Shown here: positions 9,010-20,298 of the stretch, one piece after another
How positions within the stretch are numbered: position 1 is the stretch's first letter
Layout of the letters: every line of letters starts with the position of its first letter
NCBI RefSeq assembly: GCF_018294505.1
Contig: NC_057809.1
Coordinates: 422,304,233-422,368,232, forward strand
DNA length: 64,000 nt
From: Triticum aestivum
Taxonomy: Eukaryota > Streptophyta > Magnoliopsida > Poales > Poaceae
Direction of reading: 5' to 3'
The notes under the pieces: model-generated
Told to the model about the DNA's origin: nothing
Seen by the model: the letters and a program-made list of their open reading frames with translations, nothing else
Databases searched by the model: none
Translations under genes and position numbers: made by a program

Positions 9010-11607
9010 ATGGCACCTCGCAAGTCCCCGACCGAGGCCTGGTACTCGCCGGCTCTGGATCCCCCGAACTTGTCGGAGAAGAACCTTGCCCTCACGCTCC
9101 TGATGACGGTGGCGCAGGGTAGCAAGGGGGCGACTGTGCTCAAGGCCGGCTCCGACCAGCCTGAGGGCAAGGGGAGCACCTTCTATCCGTTCTTTGTGAG
9201 CGCCATCATCGCCGGTCTGGTGCCTCCTTTCTCTGAGTTCTTCTTTGTTGTTCTCCGCCAATACAACTTGCAAGCTCTGCATCTCCACCCCAACTATGTT
9301 CTTCTCCTGGCGATTTTCGCTTACTATTGTGAGGCTCACGTTGGGGTAAAGCCCTCAGGGGCCTTGCTGCGCCACTATTTCTCCCTCCGGGTTTCTCGCG
9401 CCCATGTCTCCGCATGCGCGAGCTTTATCGCATACTCCAACTCCAATGCTATCTCGAAGCCTGGGAAGAGGATCGAAGGCTTCTAGAGCAAGTGGGTCAT
9501 GGTGGATGTCGGGCTCCTCCACCCCCAACTAGTGTTGCCCACGGGGCAGCCCAAGGCTGTTGACGCGTGGTCCCGCGCGGAGCTCGTCGACCCCCGTGCG
9601 AAGGCAGTGTTGAAGAGGATGAACACGGACCTGAGGCCAAGCAACTTAGGGGCGGCAAAGCTGACTGCGGCTACACTCCTGAGGGATTTCTTGGAGCACC
9701 GGGTGGCTCCACTCCAGGAGCACTCGCTCCCATTGTGGAGGCTTGGGGAAGCGGACGCCGCCCTGCGCCTAAGCTCTGAGACCCTGACCGACAAGGATCT
9801 GGTCGCGGCCCTCCATTCCTTGGTTGGGGGAGACGTGGCGAGCCCGACTGGGAGCAGATGGTGAACACCATGCCCACCTTCATTGGTGAGGGGTTGGTGC
9901 CTGCGGAAGCTCCCAAGGATCTGGCGGCGCTGGCGATGGTGGACGTGTCCTCCGGCAGCTCTAGTGGGAGTAAGGGGGAAGAAGAGGTGGAGGAGGAAGA
10001 GTCTGACTCTGAGGCGACTGGCGAGGAGTCGGGGGAGTCCTTCCCTCGGCGCAGGTCCCGGGCCCTCCGCTCCATGCCGGACGACGACGAGGCCAGCGCC
10101 AGGCAAGGAGGGGAGAACTCTCCCTTGGTTACAAGGAAGGGCAGGTCGGGGCTGGTCTCCCAGGGTCTTCTCTGGTCCCCTGGCGGTCTAAGGCCAGCTC
10201 CAACCCTCCTGACATGCCTTTTGCTTCCGGGCCTCCCAAGGCCGACCCTAGCTGCAGGCTTTCGGGCTTCAAGTTTGGCCGGAGGTTGCTTGAGTCCGCG
10301 AACGATGACCAGTAAGTGCTCGATTCATGCTTTGCTTGGTTTCTGCCGCCGAGGCTTGACATATGCATTCTTTTGCCAGGCCGGCGCCCGCAGCGAAGAG
10401 GTTGAGAGGGGCTTCTGCGGCCCTGCCTGAGGCGAGTCCATCTGCCGGGGCGGCGCCTTCATCCGCTGGAGGAGAAGACGGCGAGGCTCGCGCCTCCCCT
10501 GCCCGACCGTATTCGCGAGGCCGACTGGGACACCTCGGCGAGGAGTCAGCCCCTGTGGCCCCGCTGACCCTGGAGTCAACTGCGCTTGATGCTACAGCCG
10601 GGGCAGCCAAGGCCCATGGGGTTCCTTCCTGCCAAGCCGTGATCACGCTGCCGTCCTCTCCTCCCGCTCCACTGGTTCCCGTCTCTTCTGTTCCCTCTGC
10701 CGCCGTCCTAGACCAGGTCGCCAACGAACTGAGCCAGCTGTGGGAGGATCTTCTGAGCACGGACCCTCGCCTAGTGGCCGGGCGCCTGGAGCTAGCTTCT
10801 GGCTGGGCCCATTCTGCATCCTCCATCCGAGCAGCACCGAGCCAGGCCGCGTCGGCCTCCGATGGGGAGAAGCAGGCCGGCAGCCAAGCCAAGGCCGCTC
10901 GCGACGCTGCCCTAGGCGACACTGCGGCCGCCCAGGGCCGCTACAAGGCGCTGGAGGTCGAGCTGCAAGGCCTGCGCGACGAGCTCGCCAAGGAGGTGCA
11001 CGACCGCAGGGAGAAGGAGAAGGAGATGAAGGCTCGGGAGGCTGTCGTCAAGGACCGGGACGCCAATCTTGATGACCGCCTCGGTCGATTGGAGACGCTG
11101 GAGCGGTCGCTGAAGGCGGAGAGGACCAAGCTAGACGCCAAGGCGAAGGTCCTGGCGGAGGATCGGGTGGCCTTCGCGAAGCTGGAGAAGAAGGCTCGCA
11201 CCACGCTGAAGATGCTTTACGAGAGCGGCTTGGAGGAGCCATTGGCTGGTGCGGAGGACGGCCCCGCCAAGCTACTCCCCTTCCTGGTCAATGAGCTTGA
11301 AGATGTCACAGACGGCCTTGGCCCCACGGCCCAGGCGCGTGCCCTGTCTTCTGCGGCGCTGACGCATGTCCTCAGCCACGTCTACCTGCGCGACCCCAAC
11401 GTCGACTTCGACGGCCTGCTAGAACCCGTGAGCGGCGACCTTGCTGCCGCTGCCGCTGAGGCCGTGAAAGGCCAAGCCGAGGCTTTGCTGGGGAGGTTCC
11501 ACGCCTTCATCATCTTGCCTGGGCGCGGTGCCTCCAGCTCATCGGCCTCAGGAGGCGGAGTCTCCCAGCGAGACTCCTCCACAGGCGGCGGCGCCACTGG
11601 AGAGTGA
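9010..11607 (+). pseudogene. antisense extra gene (aORF) of element B2
   Basis: This gene lies opposite to gag, between the 3' LTR and the pol remnant. It starts at ATG 9010. The first part (9010-9483) contains a segment like the Pfam family called 'putative gypsy type transposon' (Transposase_28): FYPFFVSAIIAGLVPPF and LHPNYVLLLAIFAYYCEA. TAG at 9484-9486 interrupts it where tryptophan is expected, and the frame continues to about 9835. Frameshifts near 9835 and between 10100 and 10260 follow. A serine/glutamate-rich acidic stretch lies at 9940-10040. An intron (10312-10379; GTAAGT...TTGCCAG) joins frames exactly across a split codon. Exon two (10380-11607) encodes a long charged coiled coil around 10920-11200 and ends in TGA. 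The role of such genes is unknown; Tat-lineage elements are known to carry antisense genes at this position. Confidence 0.65.
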
Positions 11608-11769
11608 TCCCTTCGTGGCTTATGTCCTGTTTTATTCTTGCAACATGCACCATGCCTCGCGGAGGCGTTTCGACTTGTGTTCGGCGTTGTGAAACAATCT
11701 ATGGCTTGTAATATTTGCTTTGAATTTTCTAGAATTTGCATTTTCCCCTCCTATTTGTTTGCGCTCTAC

Positions 11770-12088
11770 GTCGGCAGGGCCCGGCCCCGCGCATACCTCA
11801 ACCGCCGTTAGCCCCGACCGGAAACCAGGACGGGACTAAGGAGTGAGGGGCTACGTGGAAAGTTAGGCTCCTGAGTCACGATGCTCAGGAGTCCCCCTTG
11901 AAGCGCGAGCAACAAGTAGGGAAGGGGGAGCAAGGAGTGGATTGGTCGTTCTGCGTCGGCAGGGCCCGGCCCCGCGCATTCCACAACCGCCGTTAGCCCT
12001 GACCGGAAACTAGGACGGGGCTAAGGAGTGAGGGGCTACGTGACCAGTTAGGCTCCTAAGTCGCGATGCTCAGGAGTCCCCCTTGACG
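11770..12088. repeat. 185-bp tandem duplication in B2
   Basis: Two imperfect copies begin GTCGGCAGGGCCCGG at 11770 and 11955, a period of 185 bp. Each ends with a palindrome of the type CTCCTGAG-N8-CTCAGGAG (near 11870 and 12052), which can form an 8-bp stem, followed by a run of C. A degraded third palindrome lies near 12722. Confidence 0.75.
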
Positions 12089-12414
12089 CTCAAACGGGTT
12101 TTCATACCTTAGCTCCGCTCGGGGAGGGCGCGCGACGACCAGGTCCGAGGGACCTGGCTGGGTGGCGTGCGCTCGAGCAAGGCCCGGGCGTAGCCCCCGT
12201 GTCCAGCCCCCTCGCGCAGCACTTCTGAGGGGAGGCGTTGCGACGGTGCGGGACACCGAGCTCTGGGCTCCCTGAGGTTGGTACGGCCGTGGGCCGCCCT
12301 CAGTGGTTTATCACCAGTGCGGAGCATAGCGTTTCCGTATGTGTATGGGCATAGCCGCTCCTCGGCAGTGTTGTCAGCCAGCGTGGAGCATGGTGCTTCC
12401 ACTTGTACGTGGGA

Positions 12415-12441
12415 GGGGGCTCCCCTCCGGGAGGAGCCCCC
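12415..12441. other. GC-rich hairpin
   Basis: GGGGGCTCC (12415-12423) and GGAGCCCCC (12433-12441) form a perfect 9-bp stem with a 9-nt loop. It sits downstream of the antisense gene. Its role is unknown; it may act in RNA of either strand. Confidence 0.5.
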
Positions 12442-13121
12442 GGGGCGTGTACATCCCCGCCCTGAGGCGTGGCCAGTACGGTAGGGCTAGGAGAGGTGTA
12501 TCTGGGCACTCGTGAGCCAGCGCGGGACTCACAAGGCCCTACCTTGAGGTGGGTTGCGCCTAGCTCTGGGCCTTTATCAATGGTGTGTTCCTGCAGGGTG
12601 GTTAGAATGCAAATGCTCTACGTCCTCAGGTCCCGGCCCTCGAGCGAGCTTAGTCGCCGCTGGTATGACAGGTCACGATGCCGTGGGTCAAGGCCAGGGG
12701 GTGAGGGCTGGAGAGCCAGTAGGAGCCATGAGTCGCGATGCTCAGGTACCCCCCTTTTAACGTGCAAGCGCTTTGCATGAGAGCGGAGAAGTCCGTGATA
12801 AGCAGCAGGTGAAAATCATGGGAACCAGATTAAGCGTGAAAGAGCAAATTCATTTTAAGTAGATGCGAGAAAAGCAAACGCCACTGGGCCATGCCCAAGC
12901 AGCTTGGGGATGATGCAGCCCGAGGGGCGCCCCCAACAAGGTAGGTAAAGAGCATAAGCAAAACAGATACATGCCGTGGGGATGGACCCACGTGACCTGG
13001 GAATGATGCGGCCCTGCGGGTGCTCCCAGCTAAAAATGGAACTTTGAAAGATGTCACCTGATGCTGTTGAAGATGAAGTGATGCTGAAGAAGCGAGCGAT
13101 GCGCGGTGGAGACGTCGGTCC

Positions 13122-13457
13122 TCACGAGCCCCCAGGCCCAGGAGCCTCGGGAGGCTCCGGGGGCACGGGTAGGTCTTCGAGGGCCATCTCCACCTCTGCC
13201 AGGACCGCATGATGCCTGACCTCCTGAGCCTCCAGAACGCTCCTCAGTAGGCGCTGATGAGCGGCGACCGCGTTCGGCAGGACGAAAGGCATGCGAACGT
13301 AGCTGTGAGGTGGTCCCTCGCAGCGCCCCACGCACGAAGGCCATAGGCGCTCCGGAGACGCGGCTCGGTTGAGCCCTAGCATGTCGATGCAGACGCGTAG
13401 CCCACCATCCTCGCATGGATGTGGGGCTACGTCAGGCAAGCGGCGGCTGCCGCACAT
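13122..13457 (-). pseudogene. reverse-transcriptase remnant of B2
   Basis: The minus-strand frame holds fragments that resemble the start of a Gypsy reverse transcriptase (GGLRVCIDMLGLNRA, like the GG.LR.C.D...LN motif) and the segment after the fingers (NAVAAHQRLLRSVLEAQEV, like the NAGATYQR motif). The catalytic YxDD box is absent and the two pieces are closer than in an intact enzyme, so internal sequence is lost. RNase H and integrase are not found downstream. The match is weak and rests on motif spacing and position after protease. Confidence 0.45.
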
Positions 13458-13667
13458 GGCTCTCGACTCCTGTAGCTCCTGGGTGTTTCTTGCGATGAAC
13501 TCCTGATCGTTTGGTCTTCCTTGCCTTGTACCTTCCTAAGGGAAACGTTCCTGGAAGCTCCCCTCCAAGTGGTGCCCGAGCGCCTCCCTCGCGACCTTTG
13601 CAAAGTCGGTGGCTCTCCAAGAAAGAGCCCCCGAGCCCTGCCTGAGGAGGGCGCCGGGCGTGCCTTC

Positions 13668-14378
13668 CTATGCGACAGAGGGTGGCACTCCCTGAACGAG
13701 CGCAAGTCCTGACGCAACGCCTCCGGAGGCGCCTGCTTCCTTTTGGCTTGGGCCAGGCGAAGCCTTCTTCTTATTCTTCAGGGTCGCCTCAGGAAGTCTT
13801 CCGCTCCTGTGATCTGGGTCTTTGATTGCTGCGGCTTGGAACGTGCGCTCAAGCGAACACACTGCATCCCTTTCTTCACAGGGTACGGTGATGACTCCAC
13901 CTCTTCCCGGCATCTTGAGGACATTATAGCCATGGTGAGTCACTGCCATGAACTTGGCTAGGGCTGGGTACCCGAGGATGGCGTTGTAAGGCAGGCGAAT
14001 GTGGGCGACGTCGAAGTCGTTGAGCTCGGGAGTGAAGGCGTGGCAGCCTGCTGTGGCTACCGGCGCCCTTTGCTGGTGCTGGGCCTGCTCCTGGGGATTA
14101 CCACGCGCCGCCGCTTGGAGCAGCGCGGGGTCTTGGTGCGGAGGCGCAGGGACGCGATCTTGGCGTGCCGGCGCTGGGAGCGCGCGAGCGCCTTCTTGGG
14201 GACGAGGGATCTCCTGGTAGCTCCCTTCTTGCTGCGCTGGCGCCGGACGCGGAGAGTCTCGCCCTGGGGCTGCGCGCCTTGGAGCTAGGGCGCCTTCTTG
14301 GGGAGGAGGTGGTGGAGGCGCCTCCCGATCCTCGCCCCCTGCGCGGAACGGAGGGCGAGGCAGCGGGAGGGACGGCAA
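13668..14378 (-). pseudogene. gag-protease deletion fusion of B2
   Basis: The 236-codon minus-strand frame begins with the proline/glutamine-rich gag N-terminus shared with B1 (PPPPPPQEGALA; ATAGCHAFTPEL). Directly after TPEL it jumps to a protease C-terminal segment (FDVAHIRLPYNAILGYPALA; GRGGVITVPCEERDA). In B1 the same TPEL is followed by the capsid core. B2 has therefore lost the capsid core, zinc-binding region and protease active site, and the join near 14030 keeps the frame open. A lysine-rich tail follows. The product cannot form a normal capsid or an active protease. Whether this deletion is specific to this copy or fixed in a non-autonomous subfamily is not known. Confidence 0.7.
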
Positions 14379-14793
14379 GGGGGAGCCCCCTGCGGCGCTG
14401 ACGAGCTCGGTGATGCGGGCGAGCTAGTCCTCGTAGAGGTCGTCGACGGGGCGGTAGTGCAGGAGCTCTCTTGCCAGGAGCAGCGCGGCGTGCGCGTCCG
14501 TGGGGGCGCGACGGGCGAGGGACGACGAACCAGCTAGAGTCAGCGACGGGGTGGCGGTGCGGCAATCCCGCCGCACCGAAGGATACTGGGACGAGGCCTG
14601 CTGCTCGTTCCCGTCGGGCCGGTGGCGGTGTTGGCGATAGGCGACAGGGAACGATGAGGGCGTCCGCCGAAGGGTGCCATCTGGGCGACGTGGGTGGCGA
14701 GAGCAGCCCGGCGCTCGGCCTGAGCCCGACGAGGGTCAGCCATGGACACGACAGAAGATCACACGCGAACAACGGAAGAAAGATTCTGGCGCA

Positions 14794-14811
14794 CCCCTAC
14801 CTGGCGCGCCA
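14794..14811 (-). other. primer binding site of B2
   Basis: The same 18 bases as in B1 (minus strand TGGCGCGCCAGGTAGGGG), two bases from the 5' LTR. It probably pairs with tRNA-Arg; this identity is recalled, not verified. Confidence 0.7.
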
Positions 14812-14813
14812 AA

Positions 14814-15652
14814 TGTCGGATTTCGGGTTCCGGCAGACCCTTAAGGTTCAAACTCTACGTCCGATCTCCTCGTGTGATCTAAGCTGGAAACGACGAACAA
14901 CACAAGGGACACGAGATTTATGCTGGTTTGGTCCACCGTTGTGGAGTAATACCCTACTCCAGTGTGTGGTGTGGTGGATTGCCTCAGGGGCTGATGATGA
15001 ACAGTACAGGGGAAGAACAGCCTCACGAGAGGTGTTCTTGAGCTGGTGCGGTGTGTTCTACTTGGTCTCCGTCTCTCTCTCTCTTTTCTAGGGCTCTATC
15101 TGATCTGACCAGATTAGATCAGATCCCATTCGATGCCTCTACTCTGTGGTAGCTAGCTCTATTTATAGAGGCCCTGGGCCTCTCCCCAAATAATGACCAG
15201 GAAGGGCGCCAACAATTGGCCATTTTGAAGGAGAACATCTAGTACAAGTTATCCTGACCAAAGGTGGTCTTCGGCTGCCAAAAGCACTGGGGATGACGCC
15301 GTCTTGGGCTCCACGGTGACCTTCGTCCTGCCGCTCTGCTGGTCTTGGTCTCGTTGCACCAGAATGGTAACCTTTGCCCGATCCCTTGGCCTGTGCTTGC
15401 TCCCTTTGCACCGAAGGGGAAACAAGGACACTGTGTAGGCCGGCGCCTGCCTGGTCTCGATCGTCATGGTTTGCGTCACGGGCTCCTCGCGAGGTGCCCC
15501 TGCCTTGATCTCTCCGCCTCCTCGCGAGCCTGCCTGATGAGGCTGCTCCTGAGGAAGCTTCCTGTCATCCGCCCCGCGAGGATTGGCCCCTCGCGAGGGT
15601 CTTGAGCTTGAGTTGATGAAGATGGGCCGCACTGGCCCCCCACTTGAGCCAC
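14814..15652 (-). repeat. 5' LTR of B2, left part, interrupted by A
   Basis: The LTR begins TGTCGGATTTCGGG and contains the minus-strand TATA box at 15159-15168. It is cut at 15652 by Athila-type element A; the last about 54 bp of the LTR lie at 23868-23921. GCCAC (15648-15652) and GCCAT (23863-23867) are the target duplication of A with one mismatch. Confidence 0.88.
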
Positions 15653-17231
15653 TGATACATCTCCAACGTATCTATAATTTTTGATTGCTCCATGCTATAT
15701 TATCTACTGTTTTGGACTATATTGGGCTTTATTTTCCACTTTTATATTATTTTTGGGACTAATCTATTAACCGGAGGCCCAACCCAGAATTGTTTTTTTT
15801 TTGCCTATTTTAGTGTTTCAAAGAAACGGAAAATCAAACGGAGTCCAAACGGAATGAAACCTTCGGGAATGTGATTTTCTCACCGAATATGACCCAGGAG
15901 ACTTGGACCCTACACCAAGGAAGCTTCAAGGTGGGCACGAGGTAGGGGGCGCGACCTACACCCCAGGCGCGCCCCCACCCTCGTGGGGCCCACGAAGCTC
16001 CACCGACGTACTTCTTCCTCCTATATATACCTACGTACCCCCAAACGATCAGATACGGAGCCAAAAACCTAATTCCACCGCCACAACTTTTTGTATCCAT
16101 GAGATCCCATCTTGGGGCCTGTTCCGGAGCTCCGCCAGAGAGGGCCGTCATCACGGAGGGCTTCTACATCATCATAGCCTCTCCGATGAAGTGTGAGTAG
16201 TTTACCTCAGACCTTTGGGTCCATAGTTATTAGCTAGATGGCTTCTTCTCTCTTTTTGGATCTCAATACAATGTTCTCCCCCTCTCTCATGGAGATCTAT
16301 TCGATGTAATCTTCTTTTTGCTGTGTGTTTGTTGAGACCGATGAATTGTGGGTTTATGATCAAGTCTATCTATGAATAATATTTGAATCTTCTCTGAATT
16401 CTTTTATGTATGATTGGTTATCTTTGCAAGTCTCTTCGAATTATCTGTTTGGTTTGGCCAACTAGATTGGTAGTTCTTGCCATGGGAGAAGTGCTTAGCT
16501 TTGGTTTCAATCTTGCCGTGTCCTTTCCAAGTGACAGAAGGGGCAGCAAGGCACGTATTGTATCGTTGCCCTCGAGGATAACAAGATAGGGTATATTTTA
16601 TATTGCATGAATTTATCTCTCTACATCATGTCATCTTGCTTAAGGCGTTACTCTGTTTTTAACTTAATACTCTAGATGCATGCTGGATATCGGTTGATGA
16701 GTGGAGTAATAGTAGTAGATGCAGGCAAGAGTCGGTCTACTTGTCTCGGACGTGATGCCTATATACATGATCATACCTAGATATTCTCATAACTATGCTC
16801 AATTCTGTCAATTGCTCAACAGTAATTTGTTCACCCACCGTAGAATACTTATGCTCTTGAGAGAAGCCACTAGTGAAACCTATGGCCCCGGGGTCTATTC
16901 TCATCATATCAATCTCCATCACTTTAATTTTGCCTTGGTTTCTACTTTGCCTTTTACTTTTTTACTTTGCATCTCTATATCAAAAATACCAACAATATTA
17001 TCTATCATATCTATCAGATCTCACTCCCGTAAGTGACCGTGAAGGGATTGACAACCCCTAATCGCGTTGGTTGCGTTGAGCTATTGTTTTTGTGTAGGTA
17101 CGAGGGACTTGCGTGTAGCCTCCTACTGGATTGATACATTGGTTCTCAAAAACTAAGGGAAATACTTACGCTACTCTGCTGCATCATCCTTTCCTCTTCG
17201 GGGAAATCCAACACAAGCTCAAGAGGTAGCA
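15653..17231 (+). repeat. 5' LTR of element A
   Basis: The LTR begins TGATACATCTCCAACG and ends CAAGAGGTAGCA. A core promoter TATA box (CTATATATA) lies at 16021-16029. Short open frames inside it (for example 16719-17036) recur in all four LTRs of this type in the window but have no recognisable domain. Confidence 0.9.
16021..16029 (+). promoter_or_regulatory. TATA box of the A 5' LTR
   Basis: CTATATATA follows a C-rich stretch and precedes the probable transcription start. The same box is at 22653-22661 in the 3' LTR, and at 49816-49825 and 55198-55206 in the LTRs of H. Confidence 0.6.
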
Positions 17232-17242
17232 AGAAGAATTTC

Positions 17243-17260
17243 TGGCGCCGTTGCGGGGGA
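17243..17260 (+). other. primer binding site of A (tRNA-Asp type)
   Basis: The sequence TGGCGCCGTTGCGGGGGA begins 11 bases after the LTR. It matches the tRNA-Asp complement used by Athila-lineage elements except for one base (GCGGGG for GCCGGG). Confidence 0.8.
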
Positions 17261-17476
17261 GTCTACGCAAAAAGTCAACATACCAAGTACCCATCACAAT
17301 CCCTATCTCTCGCATTACATTAGTTGGCATTTTCCTCTCGTTTTCCTCTCCCCCACTTCACCCTTGCCGTTTTGTTCGCCCTCTCTTTCTCAATCTCCTT
17401 CTCCTTCTCTTTCTCCATTTGCCTTTTTCTCGCTTGCCTTTTGTTTGCTTGTTTGTTGGATTGCTTGTTTGTCGCG

Positions 17477-19485
17477 ATGCCTCAAGATACTACCAAATTG
17501 TGTGACTTAACCAATACCAACAATAATGATTTCCTTAGCACTCTAATTGCTCCTCTTGCTAATACCGAATCTTGTGAAATCAATACTGCTTTGTTGAATC
17601 TTGTTATGAAAGATCAATTCGCCGGCCTTCCTAGTGAAGATGCCGCTACTCATCTGAATAGCTTCGTTGATTTATGTGATATGCAAAAGAAAAAAGATGT
17701 CGATAATGATGTCGTTAAATTGAAGCTATTTCCTTTTTCGCTTAGAGATCGTGCTAAAGCTTGGTTTTCGTCTTTGCCTAAAAATAGTATTGATTCTTGG
17801 AACAAGTGCAAAGATGCTTTTATCTCTAAGTATTTTCCTCCCGCTAAGATCATCTCTCTTAAAAACGACATTAAGAATTTTAAGCAACTTGATCATGAAC
17901 ATGTTGCACAAGCTTGGGAGAGAATGAATTAATGATACATAATTGCCCTACTCATGGTTTGAACTTATGGATGATTATACAAAAAATTTATGCCGGATTG
18001 AATTTTGCTTCTAGAAATCTTTTAGATTCGGCCGCGGGAGGCAATTTTATGGAAATCACTATAGGAGATGCTACTAAACTCCTAGATAATATTATGGTTA
18101 ATTATTCTCAATGGCACACTGAAAGATCTTCTAATAAAAAAGTGCATGCGATAGAAGAAATTAATGTTTTGAGTGGAAAGATGGATGAACTTATGAAATT
18201 ATTTGCTACTAAGAGTGTTTCTTCTGATCCTAACGATATGACTTTGTCTACCTTGATTGAGAATAATAATGAATCTATGGATGTGAATTTTGTTGGTAGG
18301 AATAATTTTGGTAACAACGCATATAGAGGGAATTTTAATCCTAGGCCTTACCCGAGTAATCCTTCTAATAATTATGGAAATTCCTACAACAACTCTTATG
18401 GAAATTTTAATAAGATGCCCTCTGAATTTGAGAGTAATGTTAAAGAGTTTATGAATTCACAAAACAATTTTAATGCTTTGCTTGAAGAGAAATTGCTTAA
18501 AGTTGATGATTTGGCTAGGAACATTGATAGAATTTCTCTTGAGGTTGATTCTTTAAAGCTTAGATCTATTCCTCCTAAGCATGATATCAATGAGTCTCTC
18601 AAAGCCATGAGAATTTCCATTGATGAGTGCAAGGAAAGAACCACTAGGATGCGTGCTACAAAAGATGCCTTTATTAAAGCGTGTTCTTCCAATTCCTATG
18701 AAAATCAAGATGAAGATCTAAAAGTTATTGATGTGTCCCCTATCAAATCTTTGTTTTGCAATATGAATCTTGATGAAACTGAATATGATCTTACTTTACC
18801 TAGAAGGCATTCCAAAAATTCGGAGTATTTAGATCTTTATGATGAAATTGATGAAAGTGGGATTGAAAGAAATAAAACCCTAGATGTTGCTAAACCAACT
18901 ATATTGGATTTCAAGGAATTTAATTATGAAAGTTGCTCTTTAACTGATTGTATTTCCTTTTTGCAATCCGTGCTAAATTCTCCTCATGCTTATAGTCAAA
19001 AGAAAGCATTTACCGAACATATTGTTGATGCCTTGATGCAATCTTATGAAGAAAAACTTGAGTTGAAAGTTTTTATCCCTAGAAAACTCTATGATGAGTG
19101 GGAACCAACTATTAAAATTAAAATTAAAGATCATGAGTTTTATGCTTTGTGTGATTTGGGTGCTAGTGTCTCCACTATCCCCAAAACTTTGTGTGATTTG
19201 CTAGACTTCCGTGATTTTGATGATTGCTCTCTAAACTTGCATCTTGCGGATTCCACTATTAAGAAACCTATGGGAAGAATTAATGACGTTCTTATTGTTG
19301 CAAATAGGAATTATGTGCCCGTAGATTTTATCGTTTTTGATATAGATTGCAATCCTTCTTGCCCTATTATTCGTGGTAGGCCTTTCCTTAGAATGGTTGG
19401 TGCGATTATTGATATGAAGGAAGGGAATATTAGATTCCAATTTCCATTAAAAAGGGAATGGAACACTTTCCTAGAAAGAAAATAA
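17477..19485 (+). pseudogene. gag-protease of element A
   Basis: The gene encodes an Athila-type gag followed by aspartic protease. It starts at ATG 17477 (MPQDTTKL). The first frame carries the gag domain (FAGLPSEDAATHLNSFVDLC; KLKLFPFSLRDRAKAWFSSL) and ends in a stop at about 17930. The match resumes in the frame opening at 17914 (NCPTHGLNLWMIIQKIYAGL), so one base is missing near 17925. An asparagine/glycine-rich stretch (18280-18410) follows, then a charged linker. The protease has the Athila-style active site CDLGASVSTIPK at about 19150-19185 and a second conserved motif IIRGRPFL. No CCHC zinc knuckle was seen. A further small frameshift near 19450 probably truncates the natural C-terminus. 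Apart from these two lesions it is well preserved. Confidence 0.82.
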
Positions 19486-19566
19486 AATTGCCATATGAAA
19501 CTATCATGAGAGCCACTTATGGATTGCCTACCAAAGATGGCAATAGTTAGATCTATCCTCGCTTTT

Positions 19567-19626
19567 ATGCCTAGCTAGGGGCGTTAAACGATAGCGCTTG
19601 TTGGGAGGCAACCCAATTTTATTTTT
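19567..19626 (+). other. 60-nt motif conserved between A and H
   Basis: The 60 bases starting ATGCCTAGCTAGGGGCGTT and ending CCCAATTTTATTTTT are identical to 52051-52110 in element H, although the coding sequence upstream is unrelated in the two elements. The 3' part can fold as TTGGG-AGGCAA-CCCAA. A role as an RNA signal (translation, packaging or 3' processing) is inference. Confidence 0.6.
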
Positions 19627-20274
19627 AGTTTTTTGTGTTTTTCTTCTGTTTAGGAATAAATAACCCATCTACCTTCTGTTTGGATGTGGTTTTGTGTTTT
19701 AATTAGTGTTTATGCCAAGTTAGACCTATTGGATCTTCTTGGATGATAGTTATTTGATCTTGCTGTAATTTCCAGAAACTTTGCGCTCAGTGACCGAATT
19801 ATTAAAAATCACCAGAATGTGATAAAATACTGGTTCCAATTTCTGCTGATAAATAAAAAAAATTCTAGGTTGTCCAATTTTGGTAGATTTTTTGGAGTTC
19901 CAGAAGTTTGCGTTAGTTACAGATTACTACAGACTGTTCTGTTTTTGACAGATTCTGTTTTTCGTGTGTTGTTTGCTTATTTTGATGAATCTATGGTTAG
20001 TAAAATAGATTATAATCCATATAGAAGTTGGAATACAGTAGGTTTAACACCAATATAAATAAATATTGAGTTCATTACAGTACCTTGAAGTGGTCTTTTG
20101 TTTTCTTTCTCTAACGGAGCTCACGAGATTTCTGTTGAGTTTTGTGTTGTGAAGTTTTCAAGTTTTGGGTGAATTCTTTTGATGGATTATGGAACAAGGA
20201 GTGGCAAGAGCCTAAGATTGGGGATGCCCATGGCACCCCCAAGATAATCTAAGGACACCAAAAAGTCAAAGCTT

Positions 20275-20298
20275 GGGGATGCCCCGGAAGGCATCCCC
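20275..20298 (+). other. conserved hairpin in A
   Basis: GGGGATGCC and GGCATCCCC form a perfect 9-bp stem closed by the six-base loop CCGGAA. Element H has the same stem at 52758-52781 with loop CCTGAA, so the only change falls in the loop. Confidence 0.65.

Larger units (their letters stand above)
11608..13050. other. B2 non-coding region with tandem repeats
   Basis: No convincing gene is present in this GC-rich stretch between the antisense gene and the reverse-transcriptase remnant. It holds a 185-bp tandem repeat (11770-12088), a strong hairpin (12415-12441) and a third partial copy of the repeat motif near 12720-12750. In a full-length relative this interval would hold reverse transcriptase, RNase H and integrase, so it probably bridges a pol deletion. 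Confidence 0.6.

Noticed and set aside
16719..17036. Recurrent small frame in Athila-type LTRs
   Set aside because: It recurs because the LTRs are homologous; in H copies it is shortened by indels and it has no domain or start context.
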